DNA of 64,000 nt. Source: Gloeobacter kilaueensis JS1 (GTDB taxonomy: Bacteria; Cyanobacteriota; Cyanobacteriia; Gloeobacterales; Gloeobacteraceae). Both the position numbers and the translations under genes were made by a program. The stretch's first letter is position 1. Each line of letters opens with the position of its first letter. Where the stretch lies: positions 558,001 through 622,000 of the forward strand of contig NC_022600.1 of NCBI RefSeq assembly GCF_000484535.1, read 5' to 3'. Below are positions 41,203 through 49,365 of the stretch, one piece after another. A model generated the notes under the pieces. That model was not told the origin of the DNA. It was given only the letters and a program-made list of their open reading frames with translations, and ran no database searches.

Positions 41203-42806
41203 TATACTCTGAGGCGCACTTCTTCGAGGTCGAGGTCGTGCTCGATGCGCAAGAGCACCTCCTCGTTGATCGTGCCCTCGTTGCGCAGCTTGACGACGAT
41301 CTGGCGCTCGGCGGTGAGGGCGGCCTGCTGCATCTGAACGTCGGCCCGGAAGCGGCGGCTGAATTCGGCGTAGGAACCCCTGCCCTCCTCCTCGGCGACG
41401 ATGCTCTCCAGGCAGCGCAGGCGGAAGGTGTACTGTTCGCGCAGCCTCCGGACGATCGCCGAATCTTCGTAGTCCTCCGGCTGGGCAGCGATGAGTGCCT
41501 CGATCCGGACCAGAGCCGCCTCAGCGGCGAGGCGGCGGGCGGTAAATTCTTCCCGTTCGCTCAGCCCATCGTCGGCCAACCCCAGCCAGTGGATCAAAAA
41601 AGGCAGGCTCAACCCCTGCAGCACCAGGGTGACCAGGATCGCGCTGAAGGACAGGAAGATAATCAGCTCCCGCTGGGGAAAGGGCTGATTGCTGGCGGTT
41701 AATTCTGGTAGGGCGAGGGCGGCAGCGAGGGAGACGACGCCGCGCATTCCCGTCCAGCCGATCATAAAGAGCCCCTGCCAGGAGGGGAGGGGATCGCGCT
41801 TGGCCAGTCCCGGTATCAGTAGCCGGGGCAGGTAGGCCGCCGGGAAGACCCAGAGCAACCTGAGAACGATCGTCGCGCCGCAGATCGCGGCGGCGTAGGT
41901 GATCAAGTTTGCAGCCGAATACTGGGCCAGATCTTCTTTGACCACCGCCGGGAGCTGCAGGCCGATCAGGATAAAGGCGAGGCCGTTGAGGATAAATTCG
42001 ACCATCTCCCAGACAGCGATCGCCTGGATGCGGGTGGCCGGGCTCATAATTTCGGGGCTGCGCCAGCGGTGGTAGAGTCCCACCGTCACCACCGCCAGCA
42101 CGCCGGAGACGTGCAGTTGTTCTGCGATCAAGTAGGCACCGAAGGCGCTCAGCAGGGTCATGCAGATCTCGATCGGCGCGTCGTCGATCTGCTTTTGCAG
42201 CCACGCTTCTATCCAGCCCACCGCAAAGCCCACGGCGATACCGCCTGCGATCAAGAGCACAAACTGCAGTCCGGCCTCGACGAGCGAAAAGCTACCGGTG
42301 ACGGCGGCGGCGACCGCAAAGCGGTAGGCCACCAGCCCCGAAGCGTCGTTGACCAGACTCTCGCCTTCGAGGATCGTCGTGATCCGCCGGGGCACCCCAA
42401 GCGACTGGGTAACTGCCGCCGCTGCCACCGCATCCGGGGGCGAGATAATCGCTCCCAGGGCAAAGGCTGCCGCCCAGGGCATCTGCGGAATCAGCGCGTG
42501 GGCGATCACGGCGACGACTGCCGTGGTGAGAAACACCAGATTGATGGCAAGCAAAGAGATTGGCCGCAGGTTGGCCTTAAAGTCGCGCCAGGAGGTGCGC
42601 CAGGCTCCAGCGCACAGCAGGGGCGGCAAAAAGAGCACAAATACCAGTTCCGGCTCCAGCTCGACGCGGGGCAGCCCCGGAATCAAACTCAAAGCCAGCC
42701 CGCCCAGTACCAGCAAGATCGGATAGGAAATGGCGAGCTTCCTGGCCAGTAAAAAAAGCACCGAGACGACCAACAACAGACCCAGTATCAGTTCCACCTC
42801 ATGCAT
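41202..42806 (-). CDS. CPA1-type Na+/H+ antiporter
   Basis: The start is ATG 42806 (M-H-E-V-E-L-I-L-G-L-L-L-V-V), directly before the first membrane helix; a longer frame to 42971 has no such features. The 534-residue protein has about 12 hydrophobic helices and the antiporter core (F-A-L-G-A-I-I-S-P-P-D-A-V-A and L-E-G-E-S-L-V-N-D-A-S-G-L-V), which carries the ion-binding acidic residue of NhaP/NHE-like CPA1 antiporters. The C-terminus is cytoplasmic and charged (about residues 410-534), often regulatory. It exchanges Na+ or K+ for protons across the cell membrane. Confidence 0.93.
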   Translation of the reverse strand: MHEVELILGLLLVVSVLFLLARKLAISYPILLVLGGLALSLIPGLPRVELEPELVFVLFLPPLLCAGAWRTSWRDFKANLRPISLLAINLVFLTTAVVAVIAHALIPQMPWAAAFALGAIISPPDAVAAAAVTQSLGVPRRITTILEGESLVNDASGLVAYRFAVAAAVTGSFSLVEAGLQFVLLIAGGIAVGFAVGWIEAWLQKQIDDAPIEICMTLLSAFGAYLIAEQLHVSGVLAVVTVGLYHRWRSPEIMSPATRIQAIAVWEMVEFILNGLAFILIGLQLPAVVKEDLAQYSAANLITYAAAICGATIVLRLLWVFPAAYLPRLLIPGLAKRDPLPSWQGLFMIGWTGMRGVVSLAAALALPELTASNQPFPQRELIIFLSFSAILVTLVLQGLSLPFLIHWLGLADDGLSEREEFTARRLAAEAALVRIEALIAAQPEDYEDSAIVRRLREQYTFRLRCLESIVAEEEGRGSYAEFSRRFRADVQMQQAALTAERQIVVKLRNEGTINEEVLLRIEHDLDLEEVRLRV

Positions 42807-43095
42807 GGCTGTCCTTCTCCCCCAGGTCGTAAGTGCTGTCTTTGCTCTCGAAGCTAACGCACTGCCCTTGAGAATAACAGCTGGACAACCTGGCAGGTAC
42901 ATTTTTTTGCGACTTGCAGCTATTTTACTGAAGCACTGTCCTTCGTTGCCCTGCATTGCGGCGGGTAGCATGAATTTTCAAGTTCACCCCTAAGAAAGCC
43001 TCAAAGGAGAGTACGATTAATGAAATCATATATACGAAGCAGTGCCGCAGGCAGGTGTTCCGGTGCCCGAGTCGTTGGTTCTGGGAGCAACAGCG

Positions 43096-43383
43096 ATGAA
43101 CGAAGAATTTTCGGTAATCAACGGACGGATCTGGGGTTTTGAGCACCCCGGCGACATGATGCCCGTACCGTTGCCGCTGGCGATGACCAGTAACGGCCTG
43201 ATGGTGCATTTTTTTGGTGAGGCGGCTCAGCTTTGGGAGCGCAAGGGTTGGGCGAGGCCGGTGCATCTGCCGTACCGCTTCCTCGCCGGCGGCGGTCTTC
43301 TGGTGATCGAGAGTTTGCTGGAGATGGCAGAGTCTGACGGTTTTTTGCCGGCGGTGCCGCTGCCGGTACTGGAGGGTACTTAA
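43096..43383 (+). CDS. Small protein of unknown function
   Basis: The start is ATG 43096, chosen because GGGAG lies 9 bases upstream; a 54-base upstream extension to 43042 lacks such a site. The 95-residue product has no signal peptide or membrane helix. Features are GRIWGFEHPGDMMPVPLPLA near the N-terminus and a helical stretch L-L-V-I-E-S-L-L-E-M. No family is recognised. It precedes the sigma-TonB pair by 73 bp on the same strand. Confidence 0.5.
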   Translation: MNEEFSVINGRIWGFEHPGDMMPVPLPLAMTSNGLMVHFFGEAAQLWERKGWARPVHLPYRFLAGGGLLVIESLLEMAESDGFLPAVPLPVLEGT

Positions 43384-43456
43384 TTTTTAGACAACCAGCG
43401 ACATAAAAAGACGAGGCTTTCGAGCCGCTGTTGTTTCACCCACCACTTCGACATCT

Positions 43457-44149
43457 ATGGCCGGTTCCCTGGCTCCCCACCGCGAACAGTCGCTCGATTC
43501 TCTCGCCCTCGCACTGCAAAGCGCCCAGCACCGGCTGGCGGTCTGGGAGGCAGAACATTCCTCCCACCGTCTGCCCGGCTGGTCGTCGCAGACCAAAGAG
43601 CGTACAACCCTGCTCGCGGCCCGCTCCGCAGCCCTGCAGACGCTCTACACCCAGATCAACCCGCCGCTGGAGCATTTTCTGCGCGTCCGGCGCTGGCAGT
43701 TCAGCCGCAGCGGCAGCGTCGAGGATCTGCGCAATCAGATCTGGCTGGCGCTGCTCGATCGCATCGGTGGCTTCGATCCTGAGCGTGGAACGTTCAGCGC
43801 CTGGTTTTACAGCTACGTCGTGCTACTGGTGCTGGGACGGGCCAAACGTGAAAATGCCCGCCAGGGAACGCGCCTGCGCCCCCTGGCGGACTCGGAGCTA
43901 TCGGACGCCTGTGGCTGCGAGCGCCTGGACTTTCCTGCCGAGTGCGCCAAAATTCTGCACACCACCCTGGCCGCCCTGCCGGTCCGCTGGCGGGCGATCG
44001 TGCTCGGACTGTATTACTGCGAGGTGCCCAAAAAACAGAAGGAACTGGCAGCCGAATTGGGGATCACCCCCGCTGCCGTCAACCAGACCAAGGCAAAAGC
44101 CCTTGCCCAGCTGCGCTCGGCCCTGAGCGCCGCCGACTGCGAACCTTAG
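43457..44149 (+). CDS. Sigma-70-family (ECF-like) RNA polymerase sigma factor
   Basis: The 230-residue protein has region-2-like text around residues 75-130 (SVEDLRNQIWLALLDRIGGF, FSAWFYSYVVLLVLGRAKR) and a region-4 helix-turn-helix (K-E-L-A-A-E-L-G-I-T-P-A-A-V-N-Q-T-K-A-K-A-L, near 190-215). The N-terminal 70 residues are not typical of small ECF factors. It would direct RNA polymerase to a small set of promoters. A TonB-type gene follows after 12 bp, as in FecI-type arrangements where sigma control is linked to outer-membrane import, but no FecR-like anti-sigma factor is seen. Confidence 0.85.
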   Translation: MAGSLAPHREQSLDSLALALQSAQHRLAVWEAEHSSHRLPGWSSQTKERTTLLAARSAALQTLYTQINPPLEHFLRVRRWQFSRSGSVEDLRNQIWLALLDRIGGFDPERGTFSAWFYSYVVLLVLGRAKRENARQGTRLRPLADSELSDACGCERLDFPAECAKILHTTLAALPVRWRAIVLGLYYCEVPKKQKELAAELGITPAAVNQTKAKALAQLRSALSAADCEP

Positions 44150-44161
44150 GAGATCCAGGCG

Positions 44162-45115
44162 ATGACTAACTTTGACCCGTTCGAGATGCGCCTGCGCCGC
44201 CAGTTGCGCTCCCGGAGCTACTCCTACGAGCAGACCCTCGAAGCGTACTGGTGTGAACAGTGGCAGGAACTCGTCGAGATGACACCTGAAGCGATTGCTG
44301 CCCTCTACGCTGAGCAGCGGGCGAACATCAGCGCCGCCCGCACCCTGCCGGGTGTTCTTAGAAACCTGCGAGTCGCCCGGCCTCTATCTCAAAGCTTTTT
44401 GCCCTGGCAACCAGCCGGCGACAACCCCTGGCAGCGCGCCATTCTCGTCAGCTTCGTAGGCTCGATCACCCTGCACGCCCTGCTCATGGCACTGAAACTT
44501 CCGGTTCCCGAGGCACCCCCACTGCCCACCGCCCCAAAAGTGCTACTGGTCGAATCTGCCCCTTCCCCCAAAATTGCCCCAAAACCCCTCCCTCCCAAGT
44601 CGGAGCCACGCCCGCACATCGTTCGCACCGATGTCCCCCAGAAGGCAAAAGCCTCCCGTCCCATCCTGAGTACGAAGGCAACCACTCCGAGCGAATCAAC
44701 CCTCTCCGAAAAAGCCCTGGCCGGTTCACGGGGCACCGGTTTCGGCAGAGAGGTCGGCAACGACAACGGCAGCGCCAGTCCAATCGGAGTGGATGACGGT
44801 ACCGGCAGCGTTACTCCGGTAGAAGCGCCTCCAGCGCCGCCGCCGTTAGTGAATGCGAGGCCCAAAGGAGCGGTGCAGCCGGACTATCCCGAGATCGCCC
44901 TGCAAAACAACTGGGAAGGCAAGGTGATCGTCAAGGCATACATCAACGCCGACGGCAGCGTAGGCGAGGTGCGGGTGGCCCGCTCCTCCGGTCATGACGA
45001 ACTCGATGAGGCGGCACTCGAAGCGGTGAGGCGGACGCGCTTCGAGCCCGCCCACCGGAGCGAGGAGGCCGTCGCTACCTGGGTGCGGGTGCCCATTACC
45101 TTTTCGCTCGATTGA
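44162..45115 (+). CDS. TonB energy-transducer with atypical cytoplasmic N-terminus
   Basis: The 317-residue protein has a membrane helix near residues 92-112 (RAILVSFVGSITLHALLMAL), a Pro/Lys-rich periplasmic linker (PSPKIAPKPLPPKSEPRPHI) and a C-terminal TonB domain (DYPEIALQNNWEGKVIVKAY, G-S-V-G-E-V-R-V-A-R-S-S-G, A-A-L-E-A-V-R-R-T-R-F-E-P). Unlike classical TonB, about 90 residues precede the helix (LRSRSYSYEQTLEAYWCEQW). That cytoplasmic part could bind the coupled sigma factor, which is an inference from layout. AGGAG precedes the ATG. TonB transmits proton-motive force to receptors such as those at the left edge and 27336. Confidence 0.87.
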   Translation: MTNFDPFEMRLRRQLRSRSYSYEQTLEAYWCEQWQELVEMTPEAIAALYAEQRANISAARTLPGVLRNLRVARPLSQSFLPWQPAGDNPWQRAILVSFVGSITLHALLMALKLPVPEAPPLPTAPKVLLVESAPSPKIAPKPLPPKSEPRPHIVRTDVPQKAKASRPILSTKATTPSESTLSEKALAGSRGTGFGREVGNDNGSASPIGVDDGTGSVTPVEAPPAPPPLVNARPKGAVQPDYPEIALQNNWEGKVIVKAYINADGSVGEVRVARSSGHDELDEAALEAVRRTRFEPAHRSEEAVATWVRVPITFSLD

Positions 45116-45415
45116 GTATGGGAAGGTCTAATCCCCTTCCCTCCAAGGAAGACAAGCCTGCAACTGACTTCACTTAGCCCCTCTGCAGCCCAGTTACAGT
45201 GAACCCCCCCTCGTATATTGCTATTGGTTCCAAGGTAGCGGTGAGGACTGTGCCCCCCCTTGCGGCTTTGACCGCGTGGAAGAGATTGTCCCCCGCTATC
45301 AAGGACCGGCAAAGCTGAACCGTATCGAGTGGCACTGACCACGTATCACGAGGCTAGACTTTTGCCGTCCTGCGGAACTTGCCTACCTCCTCTGAAGCTT
45401 CAACTGGAGACACTC
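45116..45415 (+). ncRNA. Candidate bridge-RNA region upstream of the IS110-type transposase
   Basis: This 300-bp stretch has no protein gene. In IS110-group elements the noncoding left end encodes a structured bridge RNA that pairs with target and donor DNA. The part near 45216-45350 (CTATTGGTTCCAAGGTAGCG, then GACTGTGCC...GTGGCAC and ACGTATCACG) contains several inverted short segments compatible with such folds. The left boundary of the element is not found. No conserved bridge-RNA model was applied. Confidence 0.35.
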
Positions 45416-46444
45416 ATGCAGCGAGACGGTTCACAAAACGACTATCAGCTATTTGTCGGTATTGATGTGGCGGCACTCACTGTCACTGCCGCCTGGCTGC
45501 TCACCCACGCAAAGCCTACCGCTGCCATCACACTGCCCCAAACCCCCGAAGGACACTGCCAATTGGCCGAACGCTTACTCGCCGTCTGTCCCACCGCCGC
45601 TGAGGTGTTAGTGGTCATCGAAGCCACAGGCTCCTACTGGATGCGACTGGCCACATTTCTGGCGCTCAAAGGTTTTGCCGTCAGTGTGGTCAACCCCGCT
45701 CAGTCTCATTACTTTGCCAGGGCACTGCTCAAGCGTTCCAAAAGCGATGCGCTTGATGCCCAGACGCTTGCCCAACTCGCTGCCGCCCTGCAACCTGGTC
45801 TTTGGCAGCCGCCGCCTGAGATTTATTACCAACTCCAACAGCGCCTGCAGCATCGCGATGCCTTGCTGCAGCAACGCCAACAACTGCACAACCAGTTGCA
45901 CGCTCTGCGGCAATTTCCGTTGGTGGTGGCGGCGGTACAAGCGAGTCTGGAGCAGTTGAGCCACACCTTCGATGAGCAGATTGCGCAGATGGAAGCTCAG
46001 CTAGAAGCGCTGCTCGCCCAAGACTCGCTTTGGCATCAAGCTGCAACCAAGCTGCGCACTATCAAAGGCATTGGGTCTGTCACCGCTGGGTGGGTGTTGG
46101 TGAGTACCCTCAACTTCGGCTGCTGTGCAACGGTGGAAGCGGCGGTGGCCTACGCGGGTCTCGCTCCCCGCTCCCACCGTAGCGGCACCAGCCTTCATAG
46201 ACCAGAGCGCATCGGCCATGCAGGCAATGCCCGCTTACGCACGGCGCTGTATATGGCGAGCTTGAGTGCGATCCGCTGCAATCAGCAGATTAAAAGCTTT
46301 TACCAGCGGCTACGAGCAGCCGGTAAACCGGCAAAGGTAGCGCTTTGCGCTGCGGCTCGCAAACTCTTACACATTGCCTGGGCGGTTGTGAAAACAGACA
46401 CGCCTTTCGATGCAGAGCACGGCAGGTTGGTTTGCTTGCAGTAG
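45416..46444 (+). CDS. IS110-family transposase (DEDD/serine recombinase type)
   Basis: The start is ATG 45416, with GGAG 8 bases before. The 342-residue protein has the RuvC-like DEDD N-terminus ([26 protein letters not shown]) and the C-terminal Transposase_20 domain ([38 protein letters not shown]), where the Ser in H-R-S-G-T-S is the likely catalytic residue. These enzymes use a bridge RNA to choose the target. The frame is intact, so the element may be active. Element ends cannot be set, because IS110 has little or no inverted repeat. Confidence 0.92.
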   Translation: MQRDGSQNDYQLFVGIDVAALTVTAAWLLTHAKPTAAITLPQTPEGHCQLAERLLAVCPTAAEVLVVIEATGSYWMRLATFLALKGFAVSVVNPAQSHYFARALLKRSKSDALDAQTLAQLAAALQPGLWQPPPEIYYQLQQRLQHRDALLQQRQQLHNQLHALRQFPLVVAAVQASLEQLSHTFDEQIAQMEAQLEALLAQDSLWHQAATKLRTIKGIGSVTAGWVLVSTLNFGCCATVEAAVAYAGLAPRSHRSGTSLHRPERIGHAGNARLRTALYMASLSAIRCNQQIKSFYQRLRAAGKPAKVALCAAARKLLHIAWAVVKTDTPFDAEHGRLVCLQ

Positions 46445-46772
46445 GGCGGAGGAAGAGAAGAAAGGAGGAGGCTGCTTGACTCTCAATACCGTATCTCTTC
46501 TCCTCTGCCCGGCGGGGCAGGGGAGGAGAGCGGGGGGCAGGGGGGGTGTGGAGGGGTGGGGAAAAAGCTCCTTAAACTCCCAACTATTTACAGTTACAGA
46601 TCAACTTCACACTCAAAACTGCCCAAGTATTGAATGCATGGGTATCAACTGTGCTGCGCATTGGGACAATAAGCCAAAGGTCTTTTCACCCCTCCCCTGC
46701 AGTGGGAGGAGAGGCCAGATCGGGCTCAAATGGGGCAGGCTGGTGAAGGTTCAATGCGTCTCCCAGGTTTTT
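46445..46772. other. Noncoding region with G-rich tract; possible right end of the IS110-type element
   Basis: This 328-bp region has no gene. It holds a GC-rich palindromic stretch (CTCCTCTGCCC...GGGCAGGGGAG, 46500-46524) followed by a run of G-tracts at 46532-46561. The latter part (46570-46720) is AT-rich. The start codon of the exonuclease at 46773 has no obvious ribosome site. The right end of the IS110-type element presumably lies near the beginning. Confidence 0.4.
46532..46561 (+). other. Putative G-quadruplex tract
   Basis: Runs of six, seven, four and four G bases occur in 30 bp (starting GGGGGGCAGGGGGGGTGTGG), with short intervening bases, matching the four-G-run pattern for an intramolecular G-quadruplex on the plus strand. 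It lies about 210 bp before the exonuclease gene. Confidence 0.5.
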
Positions 46773-47348
46773 ATGGCAGAAATTTACGTCTCAACCGATA
46801 TCGAAGCAGATGGTCCGATTCCTGGACCACACTCGATGCTCAGCTTCGCCAGCGCCGCTTACCAGGCGGACAAGACCCTCGTCGATACCTTCAGCGCCAA
46901 TCTCGAACTGCTCGAAGGAGCAAGCGGCCATCCCAAGACGATGGCCTGGTGGCAGACCCAACCGGTAGCCTGGGAAGCCTGCCGCAGCGATCTCCAGCCC
47001 CCCGAGCAGGCGATGCGCGCCTACAGCGATTGGCTGAAGGCACTGCCGGGCAAACCCGTCTTCGTCGCCTATCCGGCAGGTTTCGACTTTACGTTTATCT
47101 CCTGGTACCTGTACCGCTTTACGGGCGACAATCCCTTCTCCTTTGCGGCGCTCGACATCAAGAGCTTCGCGATGGCGATGCTCAAGACCGATTTTCGCTC
47201 AACGGTCAAAAACAAGATGCCGGGCCGTTGGTTCGATCCGCTGCCTCACACCCACATTGCCCTTGAGGACGCGATCGAGCAGGGAGCCCTCTTCTGCAAC
47301 ATGCTGAGCGAAAATCGCGCTGCCGCTGGCTACCCGCCGGTGGGCTGA
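46773..47348 (+). CDS. DEDD-type 3'-5' exonuclease domain protein
   Basis: The start is ATG 46773; upstream text in the same frame is noncoding. The 191-residue protein begins [13 protein letters not shown], the D-x-E motif of ribonuclease T/DnaQ-like exonucleases. Further acidic motifs appear in [20 protein letters not shown] (Asp) and [12 protein letters not shown] (the H-x5-D motif). It is likely a cytosolic nuclease acting on DNA or RNA 3' ends; substrate unknown. Its end overlaps the convergent kinase-like gene by 19 bp. Confidence 0.87.
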   Translation: MAEIYVSTDIEADGPIPGPHSMLSFASAAYQADKTLVDTFSANLELLEGASGHPKTMAWWQTQPVAWEACRSDLQPPEQAMRAYSDWLKALPGKPVFVAYPAGFDFTFISWYLYRFTGDNPFSFAALDIKSFAMAMLKTDFRSTVKNKMPGRWFDPLPHTHIALEDAIEQGALFCNMLSENRAAAGYPPVG

Positions 47349-47737
47349 GCCCGGTCGGTCACAATTCGCACCAGCCCCGCCTGCCCACTGCCGTCGTCCA
47401 GGATAAGAAGTGCCACCTGCCTGTCGTATCCGCCGTCCACCCGCTCGGCCAGGAACACGCGATTAGCCAGCTGAGCGTTCAGCGAAGCGCTCACCCGGTA
47501 CAAACTCGCTGGCTGTTCAGAAAATGTCGTTACCGGGCTTTTGTCCAGCCATTCAAAAATGGGCGGATTGTGGCAGCCTCCCAGGTGCTCGTGACACTCG
47601 ATCAGCGTTTGCACCCACCAGTAAAGTTCGAGATCGCCCGCGCATCTGCGCGCTAATCGCCGTCGGCGCTGTTCAGCAGGCCATTTGCGAGCGATCTCAA
47701 ATAACTCCCCGATCTGTCGCAAGCGCTCAGGAGTCAT
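47330..47737 (-). CDS. Miniature protein resembling the N-terminus of a Ser/Thr kinase
   Basis: The 135-residue protein from ATG 47737 has GAGGAGG 8 bases upstream, so it is probably translated. Residues 1-45 ([14 protein letters not shown] and R-R-C-A-G-D-L-E-L) copy the helical leader found in front of large bacterial Ser/Thr kinases. Near 85-110 Y-R-V-S-A-S-L-N and [20 protein letters not shown] match the start of a kinase N-lobe, but the catalytic lysine position (normally V-A-L-K) is Leu and the rest of the kinase domain is absent. It is therefore a truncated or regulatory pseudokinase-like module. Confidence 0.6.
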   Translation of the reverse strand: MTPERLRQIGELFEIARKWPAEQRRRRLARRCAGDLELYWWVQTLIECHEHLGGCHNPPIFEWLDKSPVTTFSEQPASLYRVSASLNAQLANRVFLAERVDGGYDRQVALLILDDGSGQAGLVRIVTDRAQPTGG

Positions 47738-47852
47738 CCTGTGAGCCTCCTCGCCCCAGTACCCATAGTTGGCACAGGCTGAACATATGCAGAGGCTGGA
47801 TAGGCTCCGTCTTAAAAGCGAGGAGCCAGGAGGTAGCGGTAAATATCTAAAA

Positions 47853-47923
47853 AGCGGGTAGCGGGAATCGAACCCGCAACTAAAGCTTGGGAAGCTTTCG
47901 TTTTGCCACTAAACTATACCCGC
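47853..47923 (-). tRNA. tRNA-Gly (anticodon CCC)
   Basis: On the minus strand 71 bases form a cloverleaf: acceptor GCGGGTA/TACCCGC, discriminator U73 (typical of bacterial tRNA-Gly), anticodon arm AAAGC-TTCCCAA-GCTTT giving anticodon CCC, and a T-arm with GGTTCGATTCC. CCA is not encoded. It reads GGG codons. Confidence 0.97.
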
Positions 47924-48123
47924 CTGTGGGTAGACAACATCATAGCCCGACCGGCCATCGCCGCCAAGGGTGCCCTGTCGGACAGGTGCAACTGCTTCTG
48001 GAGGATTGTCCCACTTGGGCTTTCTGGTATGATCCGTTTTGGACAAAATCGCAGTGCGAAACACCGGTTTTTGAGAGCCGATGGTTCGTGTTGCAGTTGT
48101 ATAGTTTAGAGGTGTTGAGTCCG

Positions 48124-48300
48124 ATGAGACAGTTTGCGATTGTTCTGGCGCTGGCGGGATTGCTGATTGGCTGCTCCAGTCCAACTACCGAATCCAGTTC
48201 CTCTTCTTCGACAACAACGACGACGACCACCGAGTCGGCACCGGCTGCCAGCACGTCCACAACCACGACTACGACTACCACGGAGAGCACACCTAAATGA
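48124..48300 (+). CDS. Thr/Ser-rich microlipoprotein 1
   Basis: A 58-residue lipoprotein from ATG 48124. The signal (RQFAIVLALAGLLIGCSS) ends in a lipobox L-I-G-C at residue 17. The mature chain is a low-complexity tract of Ser and Thr (S-S-S-S-S-S-T-T-T-T-T-T-T) broken by E-S-A-P-A-A-S. No folded domain is expected. Its stop overlaps the start of a second gene of the same type by ATGA. Such Ser/Thr-rich tails could be sites for O-glycosylation, an inference consistent with the TPR-OGT-like protein in this window. Confidence 0.75.
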   Translation: MRQFAIVLALAGLLIGCSSPTTESSSSSSTTTTTTTESAPAASTSTTTTTTTTESTPK

Positions 48301-48452
48301 AAAAATACCTGATCGTCCTCGCCCTGGGAGCTTTGCTGGCCGCCTGCTCCAGCCCCTCCAGCACGACGAGCGAATCGACCACTACCAGCACCACAAGTAC
48401 TCCCACCAGCTCCACGTCAACTACCACCACCACCACCAGCACCCCGAAGTAA
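48297..48452 (+). CDS. Thr/Ser-rich microlipoprotein 2
   Basis: A 51-residue lipoprotein whose ATG (48297) overlaps the TGA of the previous gene. Signal KKYLIVLALGALLAACSS with lipobox L-A-A-C; mature part almost only Thr, Ser and Pro (T-T-T-T-T-T-S-T-P-K end). The signal peptide differs from that of gene 1, so the pair arose by duplication and divergence or convergent low-complexity expansion. The overlap gives translational coupling and equal production. No family is recognised. Confidence 0.75.
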   Translation: MKKYLIVLALGALLAACSSPSSTTSESTTTSTTSTPTSSTSTTTTTTSTPK

Positions 48453-48555
48453 TTCTCTTGCGGATGCTGTTGCGATCAGGCAGTTGCGCCCACAGAGCAG
48501 CGCAACTGCTGCTATATCTGTCTGCTTCTAGCGAAGTTTTATACAAAAGTTGTGG

Positions 48556-49365
48556 TTACGGCGGGTAAGCCCGAAAACGGCAGACCCGCTGAAAGGTGCA
48601 ATGTGGGCACTGCGGACCAGGGTTGGGCACGAAGGCGTCCTCGAGGGCAATGTTGTTTTCGACGGCCCGGCGAGCGTGAGCGATGTTGCCCGCGATCCCC
48701 TGGAGGATGTCCCACCACTGCTCGACTTCCGCCGCTTCGTAGGTGAGGGGGATGACGGTACCGGTGGCAAGGTAGCTGAAGCTGATCCGGTAAGCCGGGT
48801 AGGTGGGCCAGCGCTCCTGGGCGAGCAGTCGATAGACGCCCGCCTGAAAATCCCACTTCAAGGCTTCGGCATCGGGGATGTGGCTGCCGGATTTGTGATC
48901 GATCACTTCGAGGGCACCGTCCGGATGGACGCGCACGAGGTCGGGTTTGCCCATCAACACCCAGCCGGGAGCGGACGGCTCGCCGGTCAGGGCGTGCGTC
49001 TTCGTGCGCAGCATCTTTTCGATCGCCAGCTGTTCGCCTTCTCCCCAGCCGTAGGGCTTGCCCAGCCAGTCTGAGAGGCGCTCGCGGGCGGTGAGGTAAG
49101 CGTCCTCGGCAACCTCGCGGTCCTCGTAGGCATTCCAGCTGAAGGTGCGCTCAAGCGCCTGGGCTGCCGCCTCGGGCTGCAGCTGCTCCTGTTGCAGCAG
49201 TTGTTCGAGCACCGTATGCACGGCCCGGCCCGTGTGCAGTTGGGCGGCGATCACCCGCCGGGAACGGGGCACCTTTACAATCTTGTCGAGGGCGTAGGCG
49301 TAACGGCAGCGGGCGTAGGTCTTGAGCGTCGAGGGACTCAAGGTGAGCGCCCGGTTGGCGCTCAT
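48556..49365 (-). CDS. PD-(D/E)XK nuclease, iron-sulfur type (Cas4/AddB-like)
   Basis: The start is ATG 49365, overlapping the end of crtB by 4 bases (ATGA). The 269-residue protein has the RecB-like core L-M-G-K-P-D-L-V-R-V (D), L-E-V-I-D-H-K-S-G (D-x-K), and Q-A-G-V-Y-R-L-L-A. A Cys near the N-terminus (Y-A-R-C-R-Y-A-Y) and C-P-H-C-T-F-Q-R-V-C-R at the C-terminus form a four-cysteine Fe-S cluster site as in Cas4 and AddB-type nucleases. No helicase or CRISPR array is near. It probably processes DNA ends; the coupling with a carotenoid gene is probably coincidental. Confidence 0.9.
   Translation of the reverse strand: MSANRALTLSPSTLKTYARCRYAYALDKIVKVPRSRRVIAAQLHTGRAVHTVLEQLLQQEQLQPEAAAQALERTFSWNAYEDREVAEDAYLTARERLSDWLGKPYGWGEGEQLAIEKMLRTKTHALTGEPSAPGWVLMGKPDLVRVHPDGALEVIDHKSGSHIPDAEALKWDFQAGVYRLLAQERWPTYPAYRISFSYLATGTVIPLTYEAAEVEQWWDILQGIAGNIAHARRAVENNIALEDAFVPNPGPQCPHCTFQRVCRFRAYPP

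Noticed and set aside
45116..45160. Terminator after the TonB gene
   Set aside because: GGGAAGG/CCTTCCC can pair (7 bp) but no T-run follows, so the evidence is too weak to annotate.
48552..49074. Plus-strand open frames antisense to the PD-(D/E)XK nuclease
   Set aside because: No conserved features; the minus strand carries the nuclease motifs.
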